This document shows positions 25,570 through 35,009 of a DNA stretch of 64,000 nucleotides, in pieces. The stretch covers positions 930,001-994,000 of the forward strand of contig NZ_CP139976.1 of NCBI RefSeq assembly GCF_034424625.1, read 5' to 3'. Source of the stretch: Janthinobacterium lividum. GTDB lineage: Bacteria; Pseudomonadota; Gammaproteobacteria; Burkholderiales; Burkholderiaceae_D. The position numbers and the translations under genes are program-made. How positions within the stretch are numbered: the stretch's first letter is position 1; every line of letters begins with the position of its first letter. The notes below the pieces were generated by a model. That model worked only from the letters and a program-made list of their open reading frames with translations. It ran no database searches and was not told where the DNA came from.

Positions 25570-26211
25570 ATGCCTGTCTATCAGCAGATCAATGAAAAGA
25601 TGCTTGAGGTCAAACTCGGCAATGAGGAAGTGTTCGCGCGCAAGGGCGCCATGGTGTCGTACCAGGGCGACGTGGCGTTCAGCCGCTCCTTCCTGGCCGG
25701 CCAGGGCGTGCAAAGCCTGGCCATGCGCGCCGTCACGAATGAAGGCTACGCCATGATGTCGGCGCGTGGCACGGGCAGCGTGTTTTACGCCCAGGGCGGC
25801 CTGTTCGTCACCATCGTCCCCGTGCGCGGCGAAACGTTTTATGTGGAAAGCGATTCCCTGCTGGCCTTCGATGCGCGCCTGACGGTTGGCACCATGTTCC
25901 TCGGCAACCAGGGCGGCGTGCAGGGCGTGGTGCGCGGCATGGCCTCGGGCCAGGGCTTGTTTACCACCACCTTGCAAGGCACGGGCGAAGTGGCGATTTT
26001 GTCCGATGGTAACGCCATCGGCTTGCCCGTCACGCCGGATGTGCCCGTGTTTGTCGACCCGCAAGCGTATATCGGCCATACGGGGCAGCTGAGCTCGACC
26101 ATCGTCACGGACCTGAACTGGAAAACCTTCGTCGGCCAGGCGTCCGGCGAATCGTACCAGGTGAAGTTCACGGGCCAGGGCACGGTCTACATCCAAGCGA
26201 GCGAAAGGTAA
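25570..26211 (+). CDS. AIM24 family protein (second of three)
   Basis: 213 residues, clearly paralogous to the gene before it: KLGNEEVFARKGAMVSYQGDVAFSRSFLAGQG, VTNEGYAMMSARGTGSVFYAQGGLFVTIVPV, ESDSLLAFDARL and QASGESYQVKFTGQGTVYIQASER. Preceded by GAGGA and separated by 17 bp from the first gene. No signal peptide or membrane helix, so cytoplasmic or peripheral. The tight spacing suggests one transcript and perhaps a heteromeric complex. Confidence 0.87.
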   Translation: MPVYQQINEKMLEVKLGNEEVFARKGAMVSYQGDVAFSRSFLAGQGVQSLAMRAVTNEGYAMMSARGTGSVFYAQGGLFVTIVPVRGETFYVESDSLLAFDARLTVGTMFLGNQGGVQGVVRGMASGQGLFTTTLQGTGEVAILSDGNAIGLPVTPDVPVFVDPQAYIGHTGQLSSTIVTDLNWKTFVGQASGESYQVKFTGQGTVYIQASER

Positions 26212-26214
26212 GCC

Positions 26215-26952
26215 ATGACGATTTACAATCCCGATACCTTGCCGAAGAACGATAACCTGAACCGTTTTTCGTATGTCATCGACGTCAAGGAACAGATATT
26301 CATTCGCAAGGGCAAGATGATCGCCTTCTATGGCGAACTGCGCTTCGAAGCCATGGGCAGCAGCATGCTCGACTTGATCGTGCGCAACGCCTTCAATGCA
26401 CCGAAATACATTCACCACTTTGTCGTGGCGCAAGGCCAGGGCCAATTGATCTTGGGTGACAACGGCAACGACCTGGCGTGCTACGACCTGGACAACGCCA
26501 ACATGACCATCCGCGCGAAAAACCTGCTGGGTTTTACCAAGGACGTGATTTGCCAGGAATCGACCTTGCCCGGTTATCTGACGATGATCGGCACGGGCAA
26601 GGTGATCGCCTCGTCGAACGGACCCGTGCACTTCCTGGAACTGCCGTGCCGCGTGGACGAGCAGGCAGTGCTGGGCTGGGCCGATTGCCCCAGCCCCTCG
26701 TATCACTACGATTACGCCCACGTGCAGGGCTGGGCCTCGGCCGCCGGCGCGCTGACCGGTTTCAGTTTGTCGGGCGAGGAAAAACAGATCGACTTCACGG
26801 GCGCCGGCACGGTGCTGGTGCAGTCGTCCGAGCTGGACGTGACGGGCAGTTCCGCCCTGATGCAGCTGCTGGCGCAATTGCCGCTGCTGGGCAAGGAAGA
26901 CCTCGGTACCTTGAGTCTTTCCGTCCAGCAGCAGATGAAGGATGCTCGTTAG
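26215..26952 (+). CDS. AIM24 family protein (third, divergent)
   Basis: 245 residues, starting 3 bp after the second gene. It keeps the family pattern in weaker form: KEQIFIRKGKMIAFYGELRFEA, HHFVVAQGQGQLILGDNGNDLACYDL, IRAKNLLGF, and the final FSLSGEEKQIDFTGAGTVLVQSSE, then a unique C-terminal tail (MQLLAQLPLLGKEDLGTLSLSVQQQMKDAR). It is the most diverged of the three, which argues for a distinct role within a shared assembly. Function unknown. Confidence 0.8.
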   Translation: MTIYNPDTLPKNDNLNRFSYVIDVKEQIFIRKGKMIAFYGELRFEAMGSSMLDLIVRNAFNAPKYIHHFVVAQGQGQLILGDNGNDLACYDLDNANMTIRAKNLLGFTKDVICQESTLPGYLTMIGTGKVIASSNGPVHFLELPCRVDEQAVLGWADCPSPSYHYDYAHVQGWASAAGALTGFSLSGEEKQIDFTGAGTVLVQSSELDVTGSSALMQLLAQLPLLGKEDLGTLSLSVQQQMKDAR

Positions 26953-26969
26953 CTTACTCATTCAAGAGT

Positions 26970-27006
26970 ACCTGACAGAACCGACGCGCAGTAGGTTCGG
27001 TCAGGT
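26970..27006. terminator. Inverted repeat between convergent genes (terminator-like)
   Basis: ACCTGACAGAACC (26970-26982) pairs with GGTTCGGTCAGGT (26994-27006) with one mismatch around an 11-base loop. There is no clear T-run, so intrinsic termination is uncertain. Confidence 0.5.
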
Positions 27007-27008
27007 GC

Positions 27009-27806
27009 TCAAGGCCGCGCCCAGCCGGGCGGCCGTTTCTCCAAAAAGGCGGTGACGCCTTCGTCCGCATCCTCTTCCATCATGTTGCGCGCCATCACGT
27101 CGCCCGCGTACGCATACGCGTCGTCCAGCGGCAGCTGGCGCTGTTGGTAAAACATCTGTTTGCCGTAGCGGATGGCCGTCGGGCTTTTTGCCATGATCTG
27201 CTGCGCCAGGCGCGCCACGGCCTCGTCGAGCGCTGTGTCGGCCACCGTTTCGTTGATCAGGCCCCAGTCGGCGGCCGTGTCGGCGTCGATGAAGCGGCCC
27301 GTCACCAGCATGTCGAAGGCCCGCTTGGGCGAGACATTGCGTGACAGGGCCACGGATGGCGTGGCGCAGAACAGGCCCACGTTGATGCCGGACACGGCAA
27401 AGCGCGCGGACGCGCCCGCCACGGCCAGGTCGCAGCTGGCGACCAATTGGCAGCCGGCCGCCGTGGCGATGCCGTGCACGCGGGCAATCACGGGCACGGG
27501 CAAGGTTTGAATGGCTTGCATCACGCGCGAGCATTGCGCGAACAGGATTTGGTAATACGCAAGCTGGCGCGTCGCCTGCATCTGGCGCAAATCGTGGCCT
27601 GCGCAAAACGCCTTGCCTTCGGCGGCCAGCACCACGCAGCGCACGTGCGGCTGCCCGGCGATGAAGTCGAGTTCAGCCTGCAGCGCGGCCAGCATGGCTT
27701 CCGACAGGGCATTGAATTGCAGGGGACGGTTCAGGCGCAGGGTGACCAGGCCACCCTCGTCCTCGCGCAGCACCAGCGGTGCTTGCGTGTCATGTGTTGC
27801 GGTCAT
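27009..27806 (-). CDS. Crotonase-fold protein annotated as enoyl-CoA hydratase, catalytic glutamates absent
   Basis: A 265-residue crotonase-family protein (ECHDC3-like). The CoA/oxyanion loop is present (AEGKAFCAGHDLRQMQ) and the second oxyanion loop is recognisable (VHGIATAAGCQLVASCDLAVA). However, the two glutamates that act on water in enoyl-CoA hydratases are replaced: the GCEL position reads GCQL, and the FGQPE position reads FAVSG. Simple hydratase activity is therefore unlikely; the fold supports other acyl-CoA reactions (isomerase, thioesterase, hydrolase) or binding only. It shows no link to fadE 15 kb away. The gene downstream encodes an unrelated exported protein. Confidence 0.88.
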   Translation of the reverse strand: MTATHDTQAPLVLREDEGGLVTLRLNRPLQFNALSEAMLAALQAELDFIAGQPHVRCVVLAAEGKAFCAGHDLRQMQATRQLAYYQILFAQCSRVMQAIQTLPVPVIARVHGIATAAGCQLVASCDLAVAGASARFAVSGINVGLFCATPSVALSRNVSPKRAFDMLVTGRFIDADTAADWGLINETVADTALDEAVARLAQQIMAKSPTAIRYGKQMFYQQRQLPLDDAYAYAGDVMARNMMEEDADEGVTAFLEKRPPGWARP

Positions 27807-27848
27807 GCGGTCTCCAGTGGCCTGCTGGCCTTGTTATTTTAGGAAATC

Positions 27849-28478
27849 TTATTTGGCGGCGTTGACGCTGCCGATGCCGGCGATCGACTTGTGCACGATC
27901 TTCGGCTTGCCGTAATAGATCAGTTCGCCCATGCCGCGCACCACGGCGTTCAGTTCGCCTGAGGAATACACCTTGACGGAGCCGATGCCGTCGAAATTGA
28001 CGTCGACGTTTTTCGCCAACAAGGCTTTCGTATCGACTTCGCCCACGCCTTGCGCCTTCAGGCGCAGCCAGTCGACCTGTCCATCGGCCGCCAGGCGGCC
28101 CGCGCCCTTGTAGCTGATATCGACTCGTGGACCATTGAGCTTGGTCAATATCTTTTCTCCCGCGCCTTCCGCGATCAGCTTGCGCAAGGTGGGCATGGTG
28201 ATGATGACGCGCGGGTCGCCATCCGTCTTCTTGATGTCCTTGTCCTTCATGGAAATTTTCAGCTCGCCATCGACCACTTCCGTGATCACGCCGCTGAGGA
28301 ATTTCTGGTCGCCGCGCAGCAGCAGGCTTTGCTCCTTGCCCGATTCGACTTCGATGCTGATGGGGCCGCGGATGTCGATGGCGTTGAAGGCGCCGACTGT
28401 GCGGGTTTGCTCGTCGGCATGCGCGAGGGTGGAGAGGCAGGCAAGGGACAGGACTGACAACAGGAACAGAGGGCGCAT
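27849..28478 (-). CDS. Exported GIN-domain (DUF2807) protein
   Basis: 209 residues with a signal peptide (MRPLFLLSVLSLACLSTLAHA). The mature protein is a repetitive beta-helix typical of the head-GIN/DUF2807 family: VGAFNAIDIRGPISIEVESGKEQSLLLRGDQKFL, then LRKLIAEGAGEKILTKL, VDISYKGAGRL, LKAQGVGEVDTKAL, VDVNFDGIGSVKVY, LNAVVRGMGELIYYG and IAGIGSV. Such proteins are periplasmic or surface-located and of unknown function. It is divergent from the flavin reductase-like gene (176 bp between). Confidence 0.87.
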   Translation of the reverse strand: MRPLFLLSVLSLACLSTLAHADEQTRTVGAFNAIDIRGPISIEVESGKEQSLLLRGDQKFLSGVITEVVDGELKISMKDKDIKKTDGDPRVIITMPTLRKLIAEGAGEKILTKLNGPRVDISYKGAGRLAADGQVDWLRLKAQGVGEVDTKALLAKNVDVNFDGIGSVKVYSSGELNAVVRGMGELIYYGKPKIVHKSIAGIGSVNAAK

Positions 28479-28654
28479 GGCGGTTTCCTTGAGTAGTTGA
28501 TCAGTGTATTCTATTGTGCAACATCTCCATTGGGGAGAAATTTGCGATGAACTGCACAAATCGCGGCGCGGATGATACGACCGCCATCGGGCAGCCGCGC
28601 GCCCGGCAAGGCGCCATTGGGCTATGCTATGGCGTACCGCGTCCTGGAGACTAG

Positions 28655-29212
28655 ATGAAAAATTACCACAAAGAAGATTATCCCGTCGCCGACATCCGGC
28701 GCTTCCTTGAACCGGGGCCTGTGGTGCTCGTCAGTTCAACGTGGAAGGGTGAGAGCGACGTCATGACCATGGCTTGGCACATGCTGATGGAATTTACGCC
28801 ATCCTTGCTGGGCTGCTTCATTTCCGACGCGAACCACAGCTATGAAATGATCAAGCGCAGCATGGAGTGCGTGATCAACCTGCCCACGGCCGATATGGTC
28901 GACCAGGTGGTGGCCATCGGCAATTGCAGCGGCGAAGATACGGACAAGTTCACGGCCTTCGGCCTGACGGCCCAGCCGGCCGAGCAGGTGGGCGCGCCCC
29001 TGATCGCCGAGTGCTACGCCAACTTCGAATGCAAGCTGGCCCAGGTGTCGGGCAACCCGAAAGGCGGTTTCTTCATTTTCGAGTGCGTGAAAGCCCACGT
29101 GGCCACGTCGCCCAAGCTGCCCGAAACCCTGCACTACCGTGGCAACGGCGAGTTCATGGTGTCGGGCCGCACCATCAGCCGCAAGAGTTTAATGAAACCT
29201 GAAATGTTGTAG
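28655..29212 (+). CDS. Flavin reductase-like (flavoredoxin type) FMN-binding protein
   Basis: 185 residues of the flavin reductase-like split-barrel family: PGPVVLVSSTWKGESDVMTMAWHMLMEFTPSLLGCFISDANHSYEMIKRSMECVINLPTADM is the conserved FMN-binding first half, and CKLAQVSGNPKGGFFIFECVKAHV the second. These proteins bind FMN and either reduce free flavin with NAD(P)H or act as flavoredoxin electron carriers; cysteines at GNCSGE and CYANFEC are notable. No monooxygenase partner is adjacent. A repeat unit starts 7 bp after the stop. Confidence 0.87.
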   Translation: MKNYHKEDYPVADIRRFLEPGPVVLVSSTWKGESDVMTMAWHMLMEFTPSLLGCFISDANHSYEMIKRSMECVINLPTADMVDQVVAIGNCSGEDTDKFTAFGLTAQPAEQVGAPLIAECYANFECKLAQVSGNPKGGFFIFECVKAHVATSPKLPETLHYRGNGEFMVSGRTISRKSLMKPEML

Positions 29213-29218
29213 GTCCGT

Positions 29219-29254
29219 GTAGGTCGGATTAGCGTGCAAGCGCGTAATCCGACA
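29219..29254. repeat. Single GTAGGTCGGATTAGCG repeat unit
   Basis: GTAGGTCGGATTAGCG at 29219-29234 and CGCGTAATCCGACA at 29241-29254, the same two blocks as each unit of the cassette at 13780-13877, with a shorter middle. It sits between the convergent flavin reductase-like gene and gdhA. Confidence 0.8.
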
Positions 29255-29271
29255 ACACCGTTGGCCGATGA

Positions 29272-30615
<1,344 letters not shown>

Positions 30616-30785
30616 CAGAATTCCATGGAGGTAAACGGTTATTTGGGCAACTATCATCGCAGATTTTGCACGAAAATGGTGCGGAAATTTGGTTTTGAGG
30701 GGTTTCTGCTACATTCTGGAGCGCGCTTTCCCATCAAGCGGCGAGGCAAAGCAGATAGTGGTCTGGTGGAAAAAATGACCGAAAA

Positions 30786-30815
30786 ACAAAAAACGCCAGC
30801 GCGAGCGCTGGCGTT
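30786..30815 (-). terminator. Terminator closing the four-gene cluster
   Basis: Stem AACGCCAGCGC / GCGCTGGCGTT (30792-30815), followed on the minus strand by a T-rich run; it lies 8 bp past the glycosyltransferase stop. Confidence 0.9.
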
Positions 30816-30823
30816 GCGGGCCG

Positions 30824-31813
30824 TTACATCGGATGCCCGGATCGTTTCGGGCGCAGCTCAGGCAAGAGTGCTTCCTTGCCGATGAGTAGCTGCATGGCGC
30901 GCTGCCGCAGCGTGTGGCGAATCCGGTGCGGGGCCCGGCATGCAATAGTGTCTAACAAGAAATAGGAAAGGGTGCGCAGGCTGGATGCCGGGCGCGGCAC
31001 GCTGGCGCGCCAGTAACGTAGCGCCGCCCGCATGCCGGTATGGCTCAGCAGGGAACGCAGATTGTTCAGCCGGCGCGCGCAACGGATCCGCTTCGCCAGC
31101 GCTGGCGCCAGCTGCTCGAGATAGGGCGCGACAATGGCATCCATATTCAGGAAATGCTCGAACTTGCGCGCCGGTGCCGTCATCTGCGGATGATGTTGCC
31201 GATAGTGCAGCAGGACGTTGCTGCTGTAGCGGATGGACATGCCGGCACTCAGGCAGCGTATCCAGTAGTCGTAAGCGGCACCTTCCTTCAGTTGTTCGCT
31301 GAATGGCCCGATACGGGAGAGCAGCCGTTTGCTGAGCAACACGCCGGATGGCTGGATGGGAGAACCCAGCAGGCAGGCGGGCCAGGTGGCAAACTGCCGT
31401 GGCGTTGCCCAAGCCACGGGATTGCCGCCATGGCTGTTCAGCGTGGCAACTTGCGATACATACATGATCGCATCTGGCGTTACTGATGCGTGTACCTGTG
31501 CCAGTTGTTCAGCCAGTTTTCCAGGACACCAGATGTCATCGTCGTCGATGAAGGCGACCCATGGAAAACGGGCGGCGGCCACTCCCGTGTTCCGGGCGGC
31601 CGCCAGGCCGGTGCCCGCATTGTGCACGATGATTACGTGCGGGTAGGCTTGCCGGACGTAGGCGGCCGTGCCATCGCTGCTGGCGTCATCGATCAGCAAG
31701 ATTTCCTGCGCGGGCCTGGACTGGGCCAGCAGCGATTGCAAGGTGTCGTCGAGAAAGCCCCTGGACCAGCCGTTCCTGGTGCAAATGATGACGCTGACGG
31801 GGGCGACGCTCAT
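30824..31813 (-). CDS. Family 2 glycosyltransferase
   Basis: A 329-residue GT-A glycosyltransferase. Seen: VSVIICTRNGWSRGFLDDTLQSLLAQS, LLIDDASSDGTAAYV, AGTGLAAARNTGVAAARFPWVAFIDDDDIW (metal- and nucleotide-sugar-binding DxD region), and the acceptor-side Y-D-Y-W (GAAYDYWIRCLSAG). It transfers a sugar to an unknown acceptor on the cytoplasmic side. The C-terminal third is basic and could touch the membrane. It is the last gene of the cluster and overlaps the dioxygenase fusion gene by 4 bp. Confidence 0.93.
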   Translation of the reverse strand: MSVAPVSVIICTRNGWSRGFLDDTLQSLLAQSRPAQEILLIDDASSDGTAAYVRQAYPHVIIVHNAGTGLAAARNTGVAAARFPWVAFIDDDDIWCPGKLAEQLAQVHASVTPDAIMYVSQVATLNSHGGNPVAWATPRQFATWPACLLGSPIQPSGVLLSKRLLSRIGPFSEQLKEGAAYDYWIRCLSAGMSIRYSSNVLLHYRQHHPQMTAPARKFEHFLNMDAIVAPYLEQLAPALAKRIRCARRLNNLRSLLSHTGMRAALRYWRASVPRPASSLRTLSYFLLDTIACRAPHRIRHTLRQRAMQLLIGKEALLPELRPKRSGHPM

Positions 31814-33117
31814 GGCGCCACGGCTTCTGGCGGCGCAACACGGATGCGGATGGCTGCGCCGTCTTGCCGGATGTCATACGGTTGCAGTGTCAATGACGGG
31901 CACGATGATTTTCCTGTTTGCAAGTCGAACGAGATGGCACAGGCCGGGCAATACACTTTGTCGCTATCGGATCCGCCATCGGCCAGGTCTACGCCGTAAT
32001 GCGGGCAGGCCGCGTCGTAGGCGCGGGTGCCGTCGCTGGTGCGCACCAGCATGATGCGATACGGCGCGGCATCGACGATGATGCGCTGGGTGTCCGGCCC
32101 GGCGGCAGGCAGCTGGCCATGTATGAAGCCGCTCGCCTGGTCGAGCTGGCCGGCAATGACGGGAACGGCTGCCGGCGTCTGCACGGGGGCGGCGACGACG
32201 GGCGCGCCGAAATTATCTTCGCGGCGCAGGTGCAGCACTTCATCGTGGCACTGCTCGATATCGGCGGCCCGGCGCCAGAATTCGCGCGAGTAAAAACAGG
32301 CGGGATCGAAGGTCGGGCGGGAAGCATTGAGGCGCATGGAAATGGCCACGCGCGTCGCGTCCGTCGTATTGAGGTGCGTGCCGTGCAGCACTTCTGGATC
32401 GAAGACCAGCATTTCGCCTGCCGCCAGCGGCAGATAAGTCGGCACCGGCAGGCGGTAGCCCGCTTGCAGGTACAGCGTGCGTCGCTCGCAGGGCAGCGAG
32501 GCGTTGGCCAATTCCGGATACAGCACCATGCCCGCTTCCGCCGGCACTTCGCCGATGGCCCACCAGATATTGCGCCCGTCCCGCGAATGGCCGGCCCAGC
32601 TATCGATGTGCGGACCATGCGCCCAGGCGGCGGGCGGGTGGCCCCGGTGATAGTCTTTCGGCGCGTACACGGGGTCAACGACTTTACGGGCTTGAAATTG
32701 CTCGCGCACGGACGCGCTGAGGCGGCCAATGCCGGGATTTTCGCTCGCCGGATTGGTCTTGCGCGCCACTTCATAGGGGAAGTTGATGCGCAGGATCAAA
32801 TAGTCATCCACATAGAAATCACCATCCCAGCCCAGGATCTGGCGGCCGACGGCCGTCGCCATGGCCAGCAAGGGCTGGCGCAAGCGTTCCAGCACCTGGT
32901 TGCGCAAGGACGTCACATCGTCGGTGTCGATCACTTCGTGCAGCCGCTCGATGCCATGCTGGCGCAGCACCTGGGCTGCCGCGGTGCCCTTCATTTGTTC
33001 GACCGTGGAAATGATTTCGCTGAGCACGCGTTCGGTCATCGTTGCCCACGGAGCGAGTTCACGGACGTGACACTTGAGCCACACGCCCTGTGTCGAGGAT
33101 GGAGCGCTCATCTTCAT
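31810..33117 (-). CDS. PhyH-type Fe/2-oxoglutarate dioxygenase fused to an atypical Rieske-like domain
   Basis: 435 residues in two parts. Residues 1-300 look like the phytanoyl-CoA dioxygenase (PhyH) family, with iron ligands His170-x-Asp172 (GPHIDSW), a distal His at 245 or 248 (VLHGTHLN) and the 2-oxoglutarate Arg256 (TDATRVAIS). Residues 345-425 look like a Rieske [2Fe-2S] domain: Cys371-Pro-His373, 16 residues, then Cys390-Pro-Ala-Cys393, followed by AISFDLQTG. The usual fourth ligand His is replaced by Cys, which I checked in the DNA. A 3-Cys/1-His cluster, or one without function, is possible. The start at 33117 gives a 4-bp overlap with the pyruvyl transferase gene; an ATG at 33111 is the alternative. 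It overlaps the glycosyltransferase by 4 bp. Confidence 0.85.
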   Translation of the reverse strand: MKMSAPSSTQGVWLKCHVRELAPWATMTERVLSEIISTVEQMKGTAAAQVLRQHGIERLHEVIDTDDVTSLRNQVLERLRQPLLAMATAVGRQILGWDGDFYVDDYLILRINFPYEVARKTNPASENPGIGRLSASVREQFQARKVVDPVYAPKDYHRGHPPAAWAHGPHIDSWAGHSRDGRNIWWAIGEVPAEAGMVLYPELANASLPCERRTLYLQAGYRLPVPTYLPLAAGEMLVFDPEVLHGTHLNTTDATRVAISMRLNASRPTFDPACFYSREFWRRAADIEQCHDEVLHLRREDNFGAPVVAAPVQTPAAVPVIAGQLDQASGFIHGQLPAAGPDTQRIIVDAAPYRIMLVRTSDGTRAYDAACPHYGVDLADGGSDSDKVYCPACAISFDLQTGKSSCPSLTLQPYDIRQDGAAIRIRVAPPEAVAP

Positions 33118-34154
33118 TGCTCCGATGCCAGGGTGCGCAATGTCTGCAAGCCGTGCACCGTGATCTGGCGCAATTCTTGTATCAGCGGCAGGGCGTTCTG
33201 GCGGGCGCGGTAATACTGCGCGGCCGAGCGCGCGCGGTCCATGATGGCGCTCACGCAGTCGCCACTTTGCATCAGATCGACATCCCACGACGCCATGCCG
33301 ATGGTGGACAGCATCGAGCGGCCCCGTTCGTCATACGACAGGTTGATGCTGTGCGAGCCCATGGCCAGGCAGGGCAGGAAGCCATGCAAGCGGTAGCTGA
33401 CGTGCAGCTTGCAGGTGCGCAGCGCCTCGATGTAGCGGCCGACTTCGTCAAAGTACAGGGGCGCCGCGTCCGGGAAGCCGGCGGCGAATTCGAGGTCGAT
33501 GTAGTCGTGGCAGGCCAGATAGACCGGTTGCGCATATTCGGCACGCAGGGCGGCAATCAGGCGGCGCAAGTCTTCGGCGATGCGCCACTGTAAGGGGGCA
33601 GGAACGCTCATGCGCATGGGATGACGGATGGAAATGATCACGCCGCCCCTGGCCGCTTCACCCTCGGCATTCGGCGGCAGGTACAGCGTGGGGCAGCCAC
33701 CGACCGTCACCTTGGCGCCAAGGTCGGCGAGGATTTCCTGCGAACCCGTGTCGCGCACCATGGCCACCTTGGCGTGCTCGACCAGGTGCCGTATCGCAGT
33801 CGGGCTGAGCGCATCGGTGCGGTCTTCCATTTGCCCGTCGCGGCCCGTGATGCGGCCGTGGGATAGGCCCATCAGCATCATCGGCCGGCGCAAGGCATTG
33901 ACGGCCTGGACATCATAGGATAGCTGGCCGTTTTCAAACAGGTTCCCGCCGCCGACGATAACGGCGTCGGCGAGGCGGTTCATGTCATAGATCTGGCGTG
34001 GCACCAGGCCGCCAAACTGCGGTCCCTTCAAGGCGGGAATGCTGACGACATTGGTGGCTGCTCCGAACACTTCGTAGAGGAGCTCTGCTGTAGCGTAGCC
34101 GATGAGGTCGTTGCCGATGTTGCGAGTGGTGGGCCGCACCATAAAGATATTCAA
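33114..34154 (-). CDS. Polysaccharide pyruvyl transferase family protein
   Basis: 346 residues resembling the WcaK/CsaB pyruvyl transferase family: N-terminal NIGNDLIGYATAELLYEVFG, VIVGGGNLFENG, KVAMVRDTGSQEILADLGAKVTVGGCPTLYLP, and the C-terminal signature CKLHVSYRLHGFLPCLAMGSHSINLSYDERGRSM with the conserved R-x-H. The family ketalises sugars with phosphoenolpyruvate, though some members do other transfers. Start: TTG at 34154, supported by AAGGA 6 bp upstream; an ATG 12 bases inside is the alternative. Second gene of the cluster, 54 bp after the sulfotransferase. Confidence 0.87.
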   Translation of the reverse strand: MNIFMVRPTTRNIGNDLIGYATAELLYEVFGAATNVVSIPALKGPQFGGLVPRQIYDMNRLADAVIVGGGNLFENGQLSYDVQAVNALRRPMMLMGLSHGRITGRDGQMEDRTDALSPTAIRHLVEHAKVAMVRDTGSQEILADLGAKVTVGGCPTLYLPPNAEGEAARGGVIISIRHPMRMSVPAPLQWRIAEDLRRLIAALRAEYAQPVYLACHDYIDLEFAAGFPDAAPLYFDEVGRYIEALRTCKLHVSYRLHGFLPCLAMGSHSINLSYDERGRSMLSTIGMASWDVDLMQSGDCVSAIMDRARSAAQYYRARQNALPLIQELRQITVHGLQTLRTLASEQ

Positions 34155-34208
34155 TGTTCGTCCTTCTTGTTGTACGTGTTTAAGGAAAATGGGGAGGCGG
34201 GGCGTTGA

Positions 34209-35009
34209 TTAGCCGCGTGCCGCAAGTTCTTCGACGAGCGTGCGCATGCGCGATTTCAGTTCCAGATCACCCGGGTAGGCGCCCCGATCCACGTCCAGCA
34301 TGCGCTGGGCGCTTGCCGCATCGGCGTTGACGCCGAGCAAGGCGGCGATGTCATCGATCAGCGTCATGTCGTGCCGGTTGACACGTTCGGTACTGATGAC
34401 GAGCGGTTCGATACCCCGTTGCCTGAACCAGTCCTGCCAAAGCTGTTCATCCACGGCAATCAACTGCATGGCCTTGCGCGCCGCCAGTTTGAGGCGCCAG
34501 GTCGAGTAATTTTTTGTTACCGGGGCGACTTCGAAACCCCAGCGCCCCGTGATCATGCAGGTCGCCAGGGATGCCGCCTGGGCGAGCTTGTTGTCGCGGA
34601 TCAAATGAACGACCGTCGCGCCTTCGAACAAGGCGGTAAAGTCGTGCGGATACGGCCATTTTTGCATCTGGGGAAACTGGATATTCGATGCGAACAGGCC
34701 ATTCGCAGAACGCCTGGCAAAAATATGCGCGAGGTAATCCTGTTTGTTGATTTGCCAGCGCTCCGTCAGCGCCTGCACGCTATTGTCATTGAAATACTCC
34801 AGCGGCACGCCGATCCCTGCGCCGAGTAACAGGCGGGCCAGCCGCTTGCTCGATGCGCGTGGCGCTGCGCAGACCAGCAGCTTTTTATCGGGGAACGCCG
34901 GCGACGTAGTATCGTAAGGAAACTCACGCATTTCTGCGGGTGTCGGGCGCGTGGCGCCTGTCCACACGGACTTGGCTTCAGTCAACGAAGTTGGAGAACG
35001 TTCATTCAT
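34209..35009 (-). CDS. Stf0-like sulfotransferase
   Basis: 266 residues, close to the 267 of mycobacterial Stf0 trehalose sulfotransferase. The 5'-phosphosulfate loop is LLVCAAPRASSKRLARLLL and the G-I-G-V-P-L-E-Y-F element follows as in Stf0. Next come FARRSANGLFASNIQFPQMQ and the PAPS 3'-phosphate site VVHLIRDNKLAQAASLATC. It moves sulfate from PAPS to a hydroxyl of an unknown sugar or lipid. First gene of the cluster. The frame is open to 35147, but the extra 46 residues come from AT-rich DNA and do not match the family; no clear ribosome site marks either start. Confidence 0.85.
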   Translation of the reverse strand: MNERSPTSLTEAKSVWTGATRPTPAEMREFPYDTTSPAFPDKKLLVCAAPRASSKRLARLLLGAGIGVPLEYFNDNSVQALTERWQINKQDYLAHIFARRSANGLFASNIQFPQMQKWPYPHDFTALFEGATVVHLIRDNKLAQAASLATCMITGRWGFEVAPVTKNYSTWRLKLAARKAMQLIAVDEQLWQDWFRQRGIEPLVISTERVNRHDMTLIDDIAALLGVNADAASAQRMLDVDRGAYPGDLELKSRMRTLVEELAARG

